From NCBI RefSeq assembly GCF_000219625.1, contig NC_018210.1:2046001-2110000 (forward strand): a stretch of DNA of 64,000 nucleotides, in the 5' to 3' direction. Source of the stretch: Zymoseptoria tritici IPO323 (Eukaryota; Ascomycota; Dothideomycetes; Mycosphaerellales; Mycosphaerellaceae). Under the pieces are notes generated by a model. That model had not been told where the DNA came from and made no database searches. It was given only the letters and a program-made list of their open reading frames with translations. Positions 22,550 through 32,957 of the stretch are shown piece after piece (within the stretch, counting starts at the first letter, position 1; the number at the start of each line of letters is the position of its first letter). Position numbers and translations under genes: made by a program.

Positions 22550-25500
22550 CATGGCGTAAATCCTTTTCAGTCGCTATATAATCTCGTTCATTTAGTGTAA
22601 ATGAAGCACATCTAAACGACTCTTGCGTAGAAAAGTATACTTAGAAGTTCTCTGTCCCGGAAAAGCTAAGTATAAGAGCAACGCGTACGCCGCTTACATA
22701 ATCCAGATCATCTGCCTCGGATGAACGAGATTTAAGGGCGAATGAAAGACAATGTCGTCGTCGCCGGGACTAATATACAAGTCTCGAGCATGGGGTAAAT
22801 CCTTTTCAGTCGTTATATAATCTAGTTCATTTGGGGTAAATGAAGCACATTTAGATAACTCTTCCGTGAAAAAGCCTACTGTCGTAGTTGGAGAAGTTTT
22901 TATCTAGGACAAGCTAGATATTGTTGCAACGCGCACGCCGCTTACATAATCCTTTTCATTTGCCTCGGATGAACGGGATTTGAGGGCGAATGAAAGACAT
23001 TGTCGTCGTCGCCCGGAGTAACATACAAGTCTCGAGTAAGGCGTTGATCCTTTTCAGTCGTTACATAATCTAGTTCATTCAGGGCAGATGAAGCACATTT
23101 GATCGACTCTTGCGTAGAAAAGCACGCCGTCCTAGTTAGAGAAGTTTTCCAACCCTAATAAGCCGAGTCCTGTAGCAACGCACACGCCGCTTACATAATC
23201 CTTTTCATTTGCCTTAGATGAACAAGATTTGCGGGCGAATGAAAGACAATTCCCGCCTACCGCCGAACTTTCACAAAACAGCGAAACTTTCGAAATGCAT
23301 TTCAGTCGACCTTGGAAGCTCTTCATTTAGGTCAAATGAATTGGTATTTACCTTGTCTCTCTGCTAGGAGGTCGTCGTTGTCTCGGTAGGAGTATTCTAT
23401 ACGTATCTTCTCGAGGAGACGACCTGCGACCCCGCCGCTTACATAATCTCTTTCATCCGAGGCAAATGAACTTGTTTTGCAATCGAGTGAAAGAGATTGT
23501 CGATGGTGTCGCCGCTACCAAATTTCGATATCCTGGTGGATTATAGGATCTTCGAAATGTCTTTCAGTCGGTATATATTGTCTTTCATTTAGGGCAAATG
23601 AACAAGAATATGCATAATTCCTTTACTAAACAGTCGTCGTCGCGTTGGAGGGGTTATTTTATGTTCAGCTTGCCAGGGGAGGAAGTCCCACCCCTGGCGC
23701 TTACATAATCTCTTTCATCTGCCTCGAATGAACTGCTTCTTATGCCGACTAAAAGAGATTGTCGATGCTGTCGCTACCAAATTTCGACATCCTGGTGGAT
23801 TATAGGATCTTCGAAATGTCTTTCAGTCGGTATATATTGTCTTTCATTTAGGGCAAATGAACAAGAATATGCATAATCCCTTTACTAAACAGTCGTCGTC
23901 GCGTTGGTGGGGGTATTTTATGTTCAGCTTGCTAGGGGAGGAAGTCTCACCCCTGGCGCTTACATAATCTCTTTCATTTGCCTCGAATGAACTGCTTCTT
24001 ATGCCGACTGAAAGACATTTAAATGTTGTTGCTAGAATAAATTTATATGCTACAGGGTCTTCGAAATGTCTTTTAGTCGGTGTATAATCTGCTTCATTTG
24101 GGTCAAATGAAAGAGATCTGTACAAGAGTAAATTGCATCTTCCTGTCGTTGGCCTAACAAATTCAAAACATGTTTTCCCGGCTTATAGCAAAATTTGTAA
24201 CGAGTTTCTCTAGTGAATGTCTTTCATTCTACGCTAATGAACAGCATTCTAAGATGTCTGTAGTCGAAACGGCGATGTACAGATAGGGGTTAACTAGGCC
24301 TTTAGACGCGCGAGATCGATTTATTTTTCGACGGATTGTACTTTATTTGCCCTGAATGAAGCCGTTTCCGCTGCACAGAGGCATCGGAATGTCGTATGTC
24401 GTTTTGGAAGGTGCGGACCTCTGTTCTTGGCAGGTACGGCTGTCTAGCTTGTCAAATGGGGCGGCGTCTAGACGTGCTAAGCCGTGTTCAGAAGCCCTAG
24501 ACAGTTGCTCCTTCCCTGCTCCACGCCTTCCCAATTTACGTACAACGTCGTTGCGGCCTCTCTTTGTACATAATGTAGTTCATTCGGGTTAAATGAACTC
24601 GTATTCGTCGTAACTTGAAGGGATTTTCCCTCGGATGTCATACTGTTACTAGAATCTTTCCCTTGCGACTGCTAGCTATTCGAGTTAGCAAATGTCGTTC
24701 ATTTGGTCTAAATGAACTACAATATATAGCGACTGAAAAGGATTTGTAAGCACCCTACCGTCCTATCGACCCGGGTACTTAGAACAGCGAGTTTTGCGAT
24801 AAACGTAGACGATCCTTCTAAATCTCGTTCATTTGGGCTAAATGAACCAGATTAGCAAGCGAATGAAAAGGATATCTAAACACCTCGCTGTCGAGCGTTA
24901 AAAATTAATCACGCGACAATAGAAGCGTTCCGCTACGGAGCGACCCTTAAAAGCCGTTCATTTGGTCTAAATGAATGAGATTAGTAAGCGAATGAAAAGG
25001 ATCTACACGTCCCTGTCGCTGTCGTATATATATTCACTTAACGAAGCAGACTCTGTCGGCGACTTGTTCTCGATCTTTGAAAGCAGTTCATTCGACCCAA
25101 ATGAAAGAGTATATAATGCGACTAAAAGAGATTTCGCCTTGCTCGTAGATTCCCCCCTTTCTACCCGCACATATGTTCGGGGCAGCAACGGCAGGCATAT
25201 CCGTTTCATTGCCTATCGAATCTCGTTCATTTAGGCTAAATGAAAGACATTAGTAACCGAATGAACTAGATATCGCTGTCGATACTCGTTTGTAGCTATA
25301 GGACTTCTAGGGAAGCGACGGTAAGCATATCCGTTTCATTGCCTATAGAATCTCGTTCATTTAGGGCAAATGAAAGACATTAGTAAGCGAATGAAACGGA
25401 TTTACTGCGGCCTTGTCGTCACTTGTCTATATTGCAGGTAGCGACGACGGTAGGGATATCCATTTCAATGTCGACTAGAAGCAGTTCATTTGCCCTGAAT

Positions 25501-27745
25501 GAAAGAGATTAGTAAGCAGTTGAAAGACATTGTTACACCGCTGTCGTTATATCTTCGAAATTTCCCTCGAGACCTAGGCAATACACTATACGACGCGGAG
25601 ACTGTTTTATGTACTTCATTCAGACCAAATGAAGACGAATATCCAAAGACTAAAACAGATTTAGACATGCCTACTGCCGGCATAAATCGATTAGGGCTGG
25701 CATAGCGAAATTTGACTTTTATACCCCGCCAAACCTAATTTGCACTTCATCTGGGCAGAATGCAACGCAATATCGCGCGACTGAAAAGGATTTGCACGGC
25801 AATTTAACATACACCTCTGGAAGCGACGACAACACCGCTACGCTCGTATACTCTTCGGTTTCTCTTTCATTCGGGGCAAATGAAATAGTATATACACCGA
25901 CTGAAAAGCATATCGTGCGAATGAAAAGGATTTGTACTGCAATTTAACACTCATCTCTACAAGCGGCGGCAACACTGCTATATACGTCTGCTCCTCGGTT
26001 TCTCTTTCATTCGGGGCAAATGAAAGAGTATATACACCGACTGAAAAGCATATCGCACGAATGAAAAGGATTTGTACTGCAATACAACATTCGCTTCTAG
26101 AAGCAGCGACAACACCGCTACGTACGTTTACTCTTCGTTTTCTCTTTCATTCTAGGCAAATGAAATCGAATGCCGGCAGACTGAAACACATTTCCATGTC
26201 GTCGCTACCGTCCTTGCCTGCTCTTTCGCGATACTACAACACGGCGACAGCAGCGTAATCTGCACTTCTTTTTGTTATAATGTGCTTCATTTGCCCTAAA
26301 TGAAAGAGAATATTAATCGGTTGAACGAGATTTGTCCATCGCCGTCGCTGCCCCGAGGAGTACCCTAAAAAACGGCGACGGTAATTACGACGACATTGCC
26401 TACTATGTATTCTCGTTCATTTGATCTAAATGAACGACAATATATTAAGACTGAAACGGATTTCCGACCTTGCTGCCGTCGGGCTAATATATGCTCTAAG
26501 CGGCGACAGCGAGGTTTAACACTACCCTATCTCTTAGATTGTATTTCATTTGCCCTAAATGAAAAGCTTTATATATAGAATGAAATACAAAACCTTGCTT
26601 CTGTTGCCGCCCCTTTTTACATCCTAAGACAAATATCGACAGCGACAGTAAGCAAATCTCTTCCAGTCGTGTAGGAATCTGTTTCATTTAGGGCAAATGA
26701 ACTAGAATACAGTAAGACTGAAATGCATTTCGACTAGTAACTGTCGTTCCTTGCGAGATTGTACAAGTTGGCGACGGCAAGGTCTCGAAGGTTTAGACCT
26801 TTAAAATGTCTTTCATTTGCCCTAAATGAACGAGATCTTAATACGAATGAAATGCATTTCTATCGTTGTCGCCCTTAAGGTAGGATGTTTACAAAAAAGC
26901 CGGCTATAGACAGAAATCCTTTTCAGTCGGTAGCTAAAGTATTTCATTTGCCCTAAATGAACGAGATCTTAATACGAATGAAATGCATTTCTATCGTTGT
27001 CGCCCTTAAGGTAGGATGTTTACAAAAAAGCCGGCTATAGACAGAAATCCTTTTCAGTCGGTAGCTAAAGTATTTCATTTGCCCTAAATGAACGAGATCT
27101 TAATACGAATGAAATGCATTTCCATCGCTGTCGCCCTTAAAGTAGGATGTTTACAAAAAAGCCGGCTATAGACGGAAATCCTTTTCAGTCGGTAGCTAAA
27201 GTATTTCATTTGCCCTGAATGAACGAGATCTTAATACAAATGAAACGCATTTCCATCGTTGTCGCCCTCTAGACGGGTTAAGTAGAGAGCCACACTTGTA
27301 GACGAAGATGTCTTTCATTCGCTAGCAAAAGCCCTTCATTTGCCCTGAATGAACGAGATATTAACACGAATGAAACGCATTTCCATCGTTGTCGCCCTCT
27401 AGACAAGTTGAGTAGAGAGCCACACTTATAGACGAAGATCTCTTTCATTCGCTAGCAGAAACACTTCATTTGCCCTGAATGAACGAGAAATTAACACGAG
27501 TGAACTGCATTTCCATCGCTGTTGCCCTCTAGACAAACATCCACTTTGAGACGAAAATCTCTTTCATTCGCTAGTAAAAGCTTTTCATTTGCCCTTAATG
27601 AAACAGATCTACATACGACTGAAAAGCATTTCTTACGTCGTCGCCTTCTAGACAAATATCCACCTATATATGAAGATCTCTTTCATTCGCTAGCAAAAGC
27701 CCTTCATTTGCCCTTAATGAAAGAGATCTGCATACGACTGAAAAG
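22550..27745. repeat. tandem array of about 40 palindromic units, ~130 bp period
   Basis: A near-palindromic core, typified by TTCATTTGCCCTAAATGAA, recurs about 40 times (for example 22587, 22827, 23583, 24696, 25355, 26285, 26810, 26940, 27070, 27707). Spacing is mostly 117-142 bp, with one double gap after 24345. Most cores are flanked by a second pair of arms, such as ATCCTTTTCAGTCG on the left and CGACTGAAAAGGAT on the right, so each unit can fold as a 70-80 nt nested hairpin. Between units lies a second dyad (GCCGTCGC...GCGACGGT). The left part (22550-23290) repeats as about 240-bp dimers; units at 26810-27200 are nearly identical, so expansion there was recent. No frame stays open. Function unknown. 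Confidence 0.9.
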
Positions 27746-27783
27746 ATTGTTCTAATACCTAGTGGCAGCGTCCACCGGCAGCG

Positions 27784-28074
27784 CCGACCGTCTATCTCGC
27801 GGGCGATTCGACTATAGCGGCGAAAGGAAACAAGTCAGATATAGGAACATTTGCTCCAAGATGACGGAACCAGGCTGACGAGTTTTCTGCAACTTTGCAG
27901 CGACGGCGCCACCGCAGAATGGGGCGCTCATCTTTCTACGCACATTAGTCTTGCCGTGGTAAACCATGCGCTAGGCGGCCGTTCAGCCCGCAGCTTCACG
28001 CGAGAGGGATGATTCGACGCTATTGCCGCACTGGTCACAAAAGAGGACATTGTCGTTATCGAGTTTGGTCACAA
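27784..28074 (+). pseudogene. rhamnogalacturonan acetylesterase (CE12), 5' fragment
   Basis: The fragment carries the SGNH-hydrolase block I with the catalytic serine (APTVYLAGDSTIAAKG), then WGAHLSTHISLAVVNHALGG, the RSARSFTREG block and FDAIAALVTKEDIVVIEFGH. These are the signatures of secreted rhamnogalacturonan acetylesterases, which deacetylate pectin. The signal peptide is missing: the palindrome array ends about 40 bp upstream. A TGA at 27862, a frame change after it and a second TGA after REG (in place of a likely CGA) kill the frame. The fragment ends at a good donor (GTATGT at 28075). The rest of the gene lies 2.7 kb downstream. Confidence 0.85.
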
Positions 28075-28129
28075 GTATGTAGCGTTCTGTGATTGGACCA
28101 CGTGTCCTTAACTTTCTAAACCAGATCCG

Positions 28130-28693
28130 GGTAGTCGAGTAGAGCCGCAGACCTACGATGATGAGCTGTGTACGGAGCAGGCCGCAAAATCGGTACAATA
28201 GCAGCAATCGTGTAGCAGCTATGCTCCATAATTAGATGCCTACGGTCTTCATTGTCGCTCAAGTCGTCCAGGCGCTGGCGAAGGCCATCCAGAAAGGCAA
28301 CATCGCTAAACGTAACCGCCAGCACGCCACTAGAAGAGCTTCTTTAATGGCGTTAGCAGTGTCCTCGAATGTCTGGCTGTTCGAGGCTAGTAGAAGAGAT
28401 CTACGGTAGGAAGCCAGTCGTTTAACGTTTCGGCATCTTGATACATTCCTCCGCTTGGGTGATGTCGGAATTCTGTGCACCCAGGCTGGCGACGAACTTA
28501 AACTCTTCGAGGGCTAGTTCGCCTTGTGTGTACCGATCGCGGAATGTTCTGGCCCTTTGTCTCCTCACAGACCAGGTCAATCACCTCGCCTGGCCAGATG
28601 GCATAGCGAATACTGCTAAAACAAGTGACTCTAGTACGTAGAGTCCCTCGTCCGTCACGTCAAGGGTAGCCGGCCCAAGTGCCATCTGCGACC
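28130..28693 (-). pseudogene. decayed continuation of the antisense unknown gene
   Basis: Coding-like patches on the minus strand switch frame and contain stops: ALEEFKFVASLGAQNSDITQ with AEECIKMPKR near 28440-28530, then LAVTFSDVAFLDGLRQRLDD and NEDRRHLIMEHS near 28220-28330. They continue the direction of the unknown gene upstream and may be its C-terminal part or a second, dead gene of the same insert. No function recognised. Confidence 0.4.
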
Positions 28694-30145
28694 TCACAAA
28701 GCGTCAAGTTCCCGGTGTCCCACATTATACCGTCGATTGCTATTAAGAGCAGTACGACGAGGCGAGGACAAAGTAGCATCTAGGACGGCCGATTTCCAAT
28801 GAGACTGGGAGAGACGGCGGCGATGTGGCCAGCGATTTCTTTGGTCGAAACGTCTCGAGGGAGGTCGACGGAAACAAGCTGATCGACGACGAATTCCACT
28901 AAAAGGAGGGTTGCGCATGAGTGCCCTGCTTGTCAATGGTACTTGTTCCGTTGCAATGGCATAGGCAGAATGGTTGTCGGATGGGACAGACCAGGCAGCA
29001 ACGACAGCAGTGTCCAACCACTTCCTGATGAGTCTGGTAGCTATTTTCGCGAGCTTGTCCGCGTTCTCTCCCTGACTTGACGTTTTGGAAGGGAGCTCGG
29101 GACCTACCTGAGGCATGCCTGCGCACACAAATGTCCATTCCGAGGCGAACGAGTAATTGCCTGCAGACAGCTGGCAGAAAGACTCGTCGTTATTATGACC
29201 AAGGATTGGCATCAAGCCACGGCACAGACATACGAGCCTCAGGGTGTAAGTGTCGTACACGGTATGGTGCCTGCCGTACGTGACCGGCCGGTTGGTGATG
29301 AGGAGCTTGCACAGATGAGCAAGTTCGGAGAGCTGCATGGCGTCGAGCCCATAAGCGAGGCTTTGGACGATGAGTTGAGTCAAGATCGGGATGAGCTTCT
29401 CGAGTAGATCATGATAGGACGCGAGGATGTCCTTTCCCCCAACGGCGAGGATGTCCTTCTCCCCAACGGGCTGATTCTCCCGGCCGGCTCCATTCTCGTC
29501 TAAGATGAGGGTGGCGTCCGTTGGAGTAGTGGAAGAGGCGACAGGTGCAATGAAGTCCAGACCAGTGCTCGATTTGTAGTCAGTCTCGAACTTGGAGCGG
29601 AAAGCGTCCGACAGGCAATGCCATTCGAAGCAGCCATATGAGGTACGGAAATAGGCCGCCTCGATGGCGAACCAGGCCTTCCGATGCGGGCATGTATTGG
29701 AGTGCTCTCCATGGAAAGTGGAATCCTCTCCACACACCGCTTTGTGGTCCTCATTACCCGCCTTTCCGTTGGTCGCCAGGTATTTGAAGACTTGTTGCCC
29801 AGAGATGAGCATACCAAGGGGTAGATCTGTGGGAGAATCCACAGAGTATGTGTTGAAGAATATGGCTGTGGTGTAGATCTCCGGGACAAGACAGGCAAGA
29901 ACTTTCGGTAGCGTCTCGCGAGTGAACAGAAGAGTGTCATGCCCGTTCATCAGACAAAATGCGGCGAATTCCAACTCCGGATATTTTTCATGTGCCACTC
30001 TAAAGCGCAGAGCATTGAGTGCCGGCGACGGCACAGTGTCGGTATCCTCGTTGCGCGTGACCGTGGTAGTTGCGGTCTCCTCATTTGCGATGGCTGTCGA
30101 TGTCCAATGGACAGTCTCCGATGACTGCTCCTCGAGAGCTGCCAT
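28694..30145 (-). CDS. unrecognised protein lying antisense inside the split esterase gene
   Basis: From ATG 30145 (MAALEEQSSETVHWTSTAIA) a 483-codon frame runs to 28694. Recognisable local features: a hydrophobic core FAAFCLMNGHDTLLFTRETL, a His/Cys-rich patch (HGEHSNTCPHRKAWFAIEA, SYGCFEWHCLSDAF), a twice-repeated GEKDILAVGGKDILA, and LIPILTQLIVQSLAYGLDAM. The frame is open further upstream, but there it is read from an 11-bp minisatellite and is not credible. Near 28905 a better-looking continuation lies in another frame (VEFVVDQLVSVDLPRDVSTK, HIAAVSPSLIGN), so the last 70 residues are probably out of frame through an indel or missed intron. No family recognised. It may be a lineage-specific gene carried in by the insertion. 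Confidence 0.5.
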   Translation of the reverse strand: MAALEEQSSETVHWTSTAIANEETATTTVTRNEDTDTVPSPALNALRFRVAHEKYPELEFAAFCLMNGHDTLLFTRETLPKVLACLVPEIYTTAIFFNTYSVDSPTDLPLGMLISGQQVFKYLATNGKAGNEDHKAVCGEDSTFHGEHSNTCPHRKAWFAIEAAYFRTSYGCFEWHCLSDAFRSKFETDYKSSTGLDFIAPVASSTTPTDATLILDENGAGRENQPVGEKDILAVGGKDILASYHDLLEKLIPILTQLIVQSLAYGLDAMQLSELAHLCKLLITNRPVTYGRHHTVYDTYTLRLVCLCRGLMPILGHNNDESFCQLSAGNYSFASEWTFVCAGMPQVGPELPSKTSSQGENADKLAKIATRLIRKWLDTAVVAAWSVPSDNHSAYAIATEQVPLTSRALMRNPPFSGIRRRSACFRRPPSRRFDQRNRWPHRRRLSQSHWKSAVLDATLSSPRRTALNSNRRYNVGHRELDAL

Positions 30146-30426
30146 GGTTTGTGATGTACTGCGCTTCGAGGCGGGTCTGCGCTGGATGTTGGCGAACTTT
30201 GTGAGGATGTCTTGGGCTGAGCCGAACTGGCCAGACTCGTACTCCCTATTGGACGGGTGAGGCGAGTGTGCTGTGCACGCGCGGTCAGTCTCTTTGTAGA
30301 ATGTGAAAGATCTGCGCGAAGAGAGTTTTACCCATGCAGCCACGGTGCTGTCTTGAGGCTGCGCGACGAGTCGGCAATTGTTGGCGCGCGGTGTTGTTGA
30401 TGTTGTTGTCCAATGTCGGAGTAGTG

Positions 30427-30536
30427 ATGGATGAAGGGTGGATGAAGGGTGGATGAAGGGTGGATGAAGGGTGGATGAAAAAGGGTGGATGAAGGGTGGA
30501 TGAAGGGTGGATGAAGGGTGGATGAAGGGTGGATGG
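30427..30536. repeat. 11-bp minisatellite (GGGTGGATGAA)
   Basis: About nine copies of GGGTGGATGAA with one AA insertion near 30479, followed by two GGATGGAGT variants. It sits upstream of the antisense unknown gene, i.e. in its leader or promoter. Confidence 0.95.
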
Positions 30537-30806
30537 AGTGGATGGAGTAGAAAGTTGAAAGTTGATAAAGTTGATAAAGTGAAAACAGTGGGGGATGTGC
30601 GAAAAAGGGACATAATTCAGGTGACGGACGGCGTGCTCCCGAAAGAAGTTCGGGGAAGCGAAACGTGAATTCTGGACGTCCTGATGCGCGTGAATGAAGT
30701 GGCGTCTTTGCGGCGAAGCACATGGGAGGCCTCTCACATGCTTCAAAACATTCCTTCCCTCCTCGACAATGACCACACTCGCTGACCAGTAACCACCTCA
30801 ACTCAG

Positions 30807-31179
30807 AGGCAAGGCTGAAACCGTCCTCACATGCGAAGCCGACCTCATCAATGCAGCCAAACTCTTCACTTCCAAAGGCGCCAGGGTCATCATCAGCAGC
30901 GCTACGCCCGAGAATCCGTTCGACACGGGCAAGTTCATCTATAGCCCTCATCGATTCAACGCCTACGTGTCCGGCGCCACGTTCATCGACCATGGCGGAT
31001 ACACGGCGGATGCGTTCGAGAATGCGGGTATGAAGGTCGTCGATGGGTACTATTCGAAAGATCATGTGCATACCAGTCCTGAGGGCGCCAGAGTTGTTGC
31101 GAGCGCGTTTGTGGACGCTGTCGTAGCGGCTGGACGGCCTCTCAAGCCGTATGTCATTCGAACGGCAAGTCATGCCTAA
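30807..31179 (+). pseudogene. rhamnogalacturonan acetylesterase (CE12), 3' fragment
   Basis: An open stretch of 123 codons starts at an acceptor with a branch-like CTGAC (30782-30806) and reads GKAETVLTCEADLINAAKLF, ARVIISSATPENPF, then SKDHVHTSPEGARVVASAF with the catalytic Asp/His pair. These are the last two thirds of the same esterase family as the 27.8-kb fragment, on the same strand and in compatible phase (aa|a). About 30 residues that normally link GHND to GKAETVLT, including a disulphide, are absent. This part has no internal stop, unlike the 5' fragment. Confidence 0.85.
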
Positions 31180-31835
31180 GTAGGAGGGCGCGACGGTGTT
31201 GTATAGTAGGATTGTTGGAATGTCAGGCCGGAATCTCGTCGTCCACGCTTCTTCGCTCTGACGGGCGCCTCGATCGCCTTGAACAGGAATTGATACAGGC
31301 CAGTCTCGTCCGTACTCATATGTGATGCTTCATCTCCTCTGGTGATGAGTACAATATGAATGTGCAAGCCTTGGTCGGCGTGTGAGGCGATGCGGCAGTG
31401 AAATTGACAGACGCTGGGGTCGGCGGCTGCGCGAACGGCAATTGGTTCCTCCCTTCCAATGCGCACCGCTTCAATAACGCCAAGATTCTACATCTTCCAT
31501 TGCCGGTTCACGTCCTCATCCTCTGGAGCAGGTCATGGTCAGCAACGGCAGCTCAGAATTCGCGCCGAAGACCTGACGACTGGACCCACAAGTCGTATGG
31601 CCCTTGGCATTAATCTGGCGATTAGCCTCCACGCGGAAAGAGCGCACCTCGGGCTTGGCGAGAGGGATGGCGCGGAAGGAATCCGTCTTTGTGAGAGGAG
31701 CATCGCACTATTCATCAGGTCGGGCGGGAGGAACGAGAGGTCGCCAGCCAGTGGGGACGGAGTTGTGGTAGACTGCGAAGGGAGGAGGTAGAGCAGAAGA
31801 GCAAACGACTTCTCGGTAAGATGGATCGCCATATC
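31180..31835. other. intergenic, no gene seen
   Basis: It lies between the esterase 3' fragment and the thioesterase stop codon. Short frames on both strands have no recognisable motif. Confidence 0.4.
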
Positions 31836-32957
31836 TCACAGCTTCTCCCTCCGAACAGAGCTCCACTTCCGAGTCGTCGAGTCCACGAACTTCAATTCGT
31901 CGTCAGTCGGTCTCTGTGGGTTCGCCGCCAATCGGATCATCCCATCCTGGATCGAGGTCGCAACATGCTGTCCATCGCTGTTCCATATCCTACAATGGTG
32001 CACGCCTCGCCCACCGCCCAACCGGCTGCCCCAGATCTCCATACAAAACCAGCGGCCGCTTTGGTCATGCATCGGCGACTTTGACCTATCGTCTGCGCCC
32101 GTCGAGCCAAACATCATCGCTCTAGCCGGACTGTGGAAGATGAAAGTATGCGCCAGACTCCCCATACCGGTATAATGGTCCGCCAACTCAAAGTGATTCG
32201 CAACAATATACAGACTGTTCCGATCGGAAGCGTACAGATGAGCGCAGAGATGCATGTTGTGTTCATCCGGTAGGTCGCCGATGGTGCGGAAGAAAATGAG
32301 CTGTCTCCGGTCGAGAGGATGTCGATCTCCGTTGTACGCTGACATGTCGACCTTGCGACACTCCAGGCCAGGAAATTTGTCGTTGATGCCAGTCTCCTCG
32401 CGAAGCTTCCGATAGAAAGGCAGGTCCATGCCGGGGACTTCTGGGAAGTCGGTTGGTTTCTTCCCTTGTAGTGCGGAAGAGTACTTCTCATACAAGTTGA
32501 GATCTTCCTGGGCGTCGAACTGGTCGTGCTCCGGCGTTTTGAAGGAGCAGATGCAAGTGAAGCAGATTCCTTTGCCCTGGCTTTGAGTGACATTGACGAT
32601 GCGAGTGCAGTATGACCGGCCATTGCGGATGATGTGGACTTTGTACACGAAGGGGACGTTCAGCTCTCCGCCGAGGAGGAAGTTGCCCGAAACATTGTGT
32701 AGTAGGAAGCCTGGAGCAACTGTTTGCGATGCCGCCCATGCCGCTTGACTGTAGACATGAGCGCCGTAGGATCGTCCTGCGCCGAGAGGTCCACCTGGGG
32801 AGAATGCTGGTGCGATGCTACGATATGTTCGGTCGTCGATCTTCTCAATGTCGATGAGCTCCGCGAATGGCCGGTATATATTTCCCGGGTGCTCAGGAAG
32901 TGGCGTGATTCGAGTCGACCGTCCGCCGCGACCGGGAGTAGGCATCGCGAGACGCAA
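31836..32957 (-). CDS. acyl-CoA thioesterase II (TesB/PTE1-like), probably peroxisomal
   Basis: Intronless, 373 residues, normal length for the family. It is a double hot-dog enzyme that hydrolyses acyl-CoAs to free acid and CoA, in fungi mostly in peroxisomes alongside beta-oxidation. N-terminal half: GGPLGAGRSYGAHVYSQAAW (typical of TesB, with GQ/S and helix) and a strand with RNGRSYCTRIVNVTQ. C-terminal half: HLYASDRNSLYIVANHF, the conserved SLAHTFIFHSP and then GRWFCMEIWGSRLGGGRG. The C-terminus is REKL; a -KL end is a weak match to a type-1 peroxisomal signal. Start could also be the Met at residue 5. Confidence 0.87.
   Translation of the reverse strand: MRLAMPTPGRGGRSTRITPLPEHPGNIYRPFAELIDIEKIDDRTYRSIAPAFSPGGPLGAGRSYGAHVYSQAAWAASQTVAPGFLLHNVSGNFLLGGELNVPFVYKVHIIRNGRSYCTRIVNVTQSQGKGICFTCICSFKTPEHDQFDAQEDLNLYEKYSSALQGKKPTDFPEVPGMDLPFYRKLREETGINDKFPGLECRKVDMSAYNGDRHPLDRRQLIFFRTIGDLPDEHNMHLCAHLYASDRNSLYIVANHFELADHYTGMGSLAHTFIFHSPARAMMFGSTGADDRSKSPMHDQSGRWFCMEIWGSRLGGGRGVHHCRIWNSDGQHVATSIQDGMIRLAANPQRPTDDELKFVDSTTRKWSSVRREKL

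Noticed and set aside
22550..27745. A CRISPR-like repeat-spacer array
   Set aside because: Genome is fungal, the spacers are related dyads rather than unique sequences, and unit lengths vary too much.
22550..27745. A repeat protein with the recurring peptide S-F-x-x-N-E read from the cores on both strands
   Set aside because: The palindrome itself makes TCATTT......AATGAA read as SFxxNE on either strand; unit lengths are not multiples of three and frames are full of stops.
30145..30613. N-terminal extension of the antisense unknown protein (HPPFIHPSS repeats)
   Set aside because: It is translation of the 11-bp GGGTGGATGAA minisatellite, not protein-like sequence.
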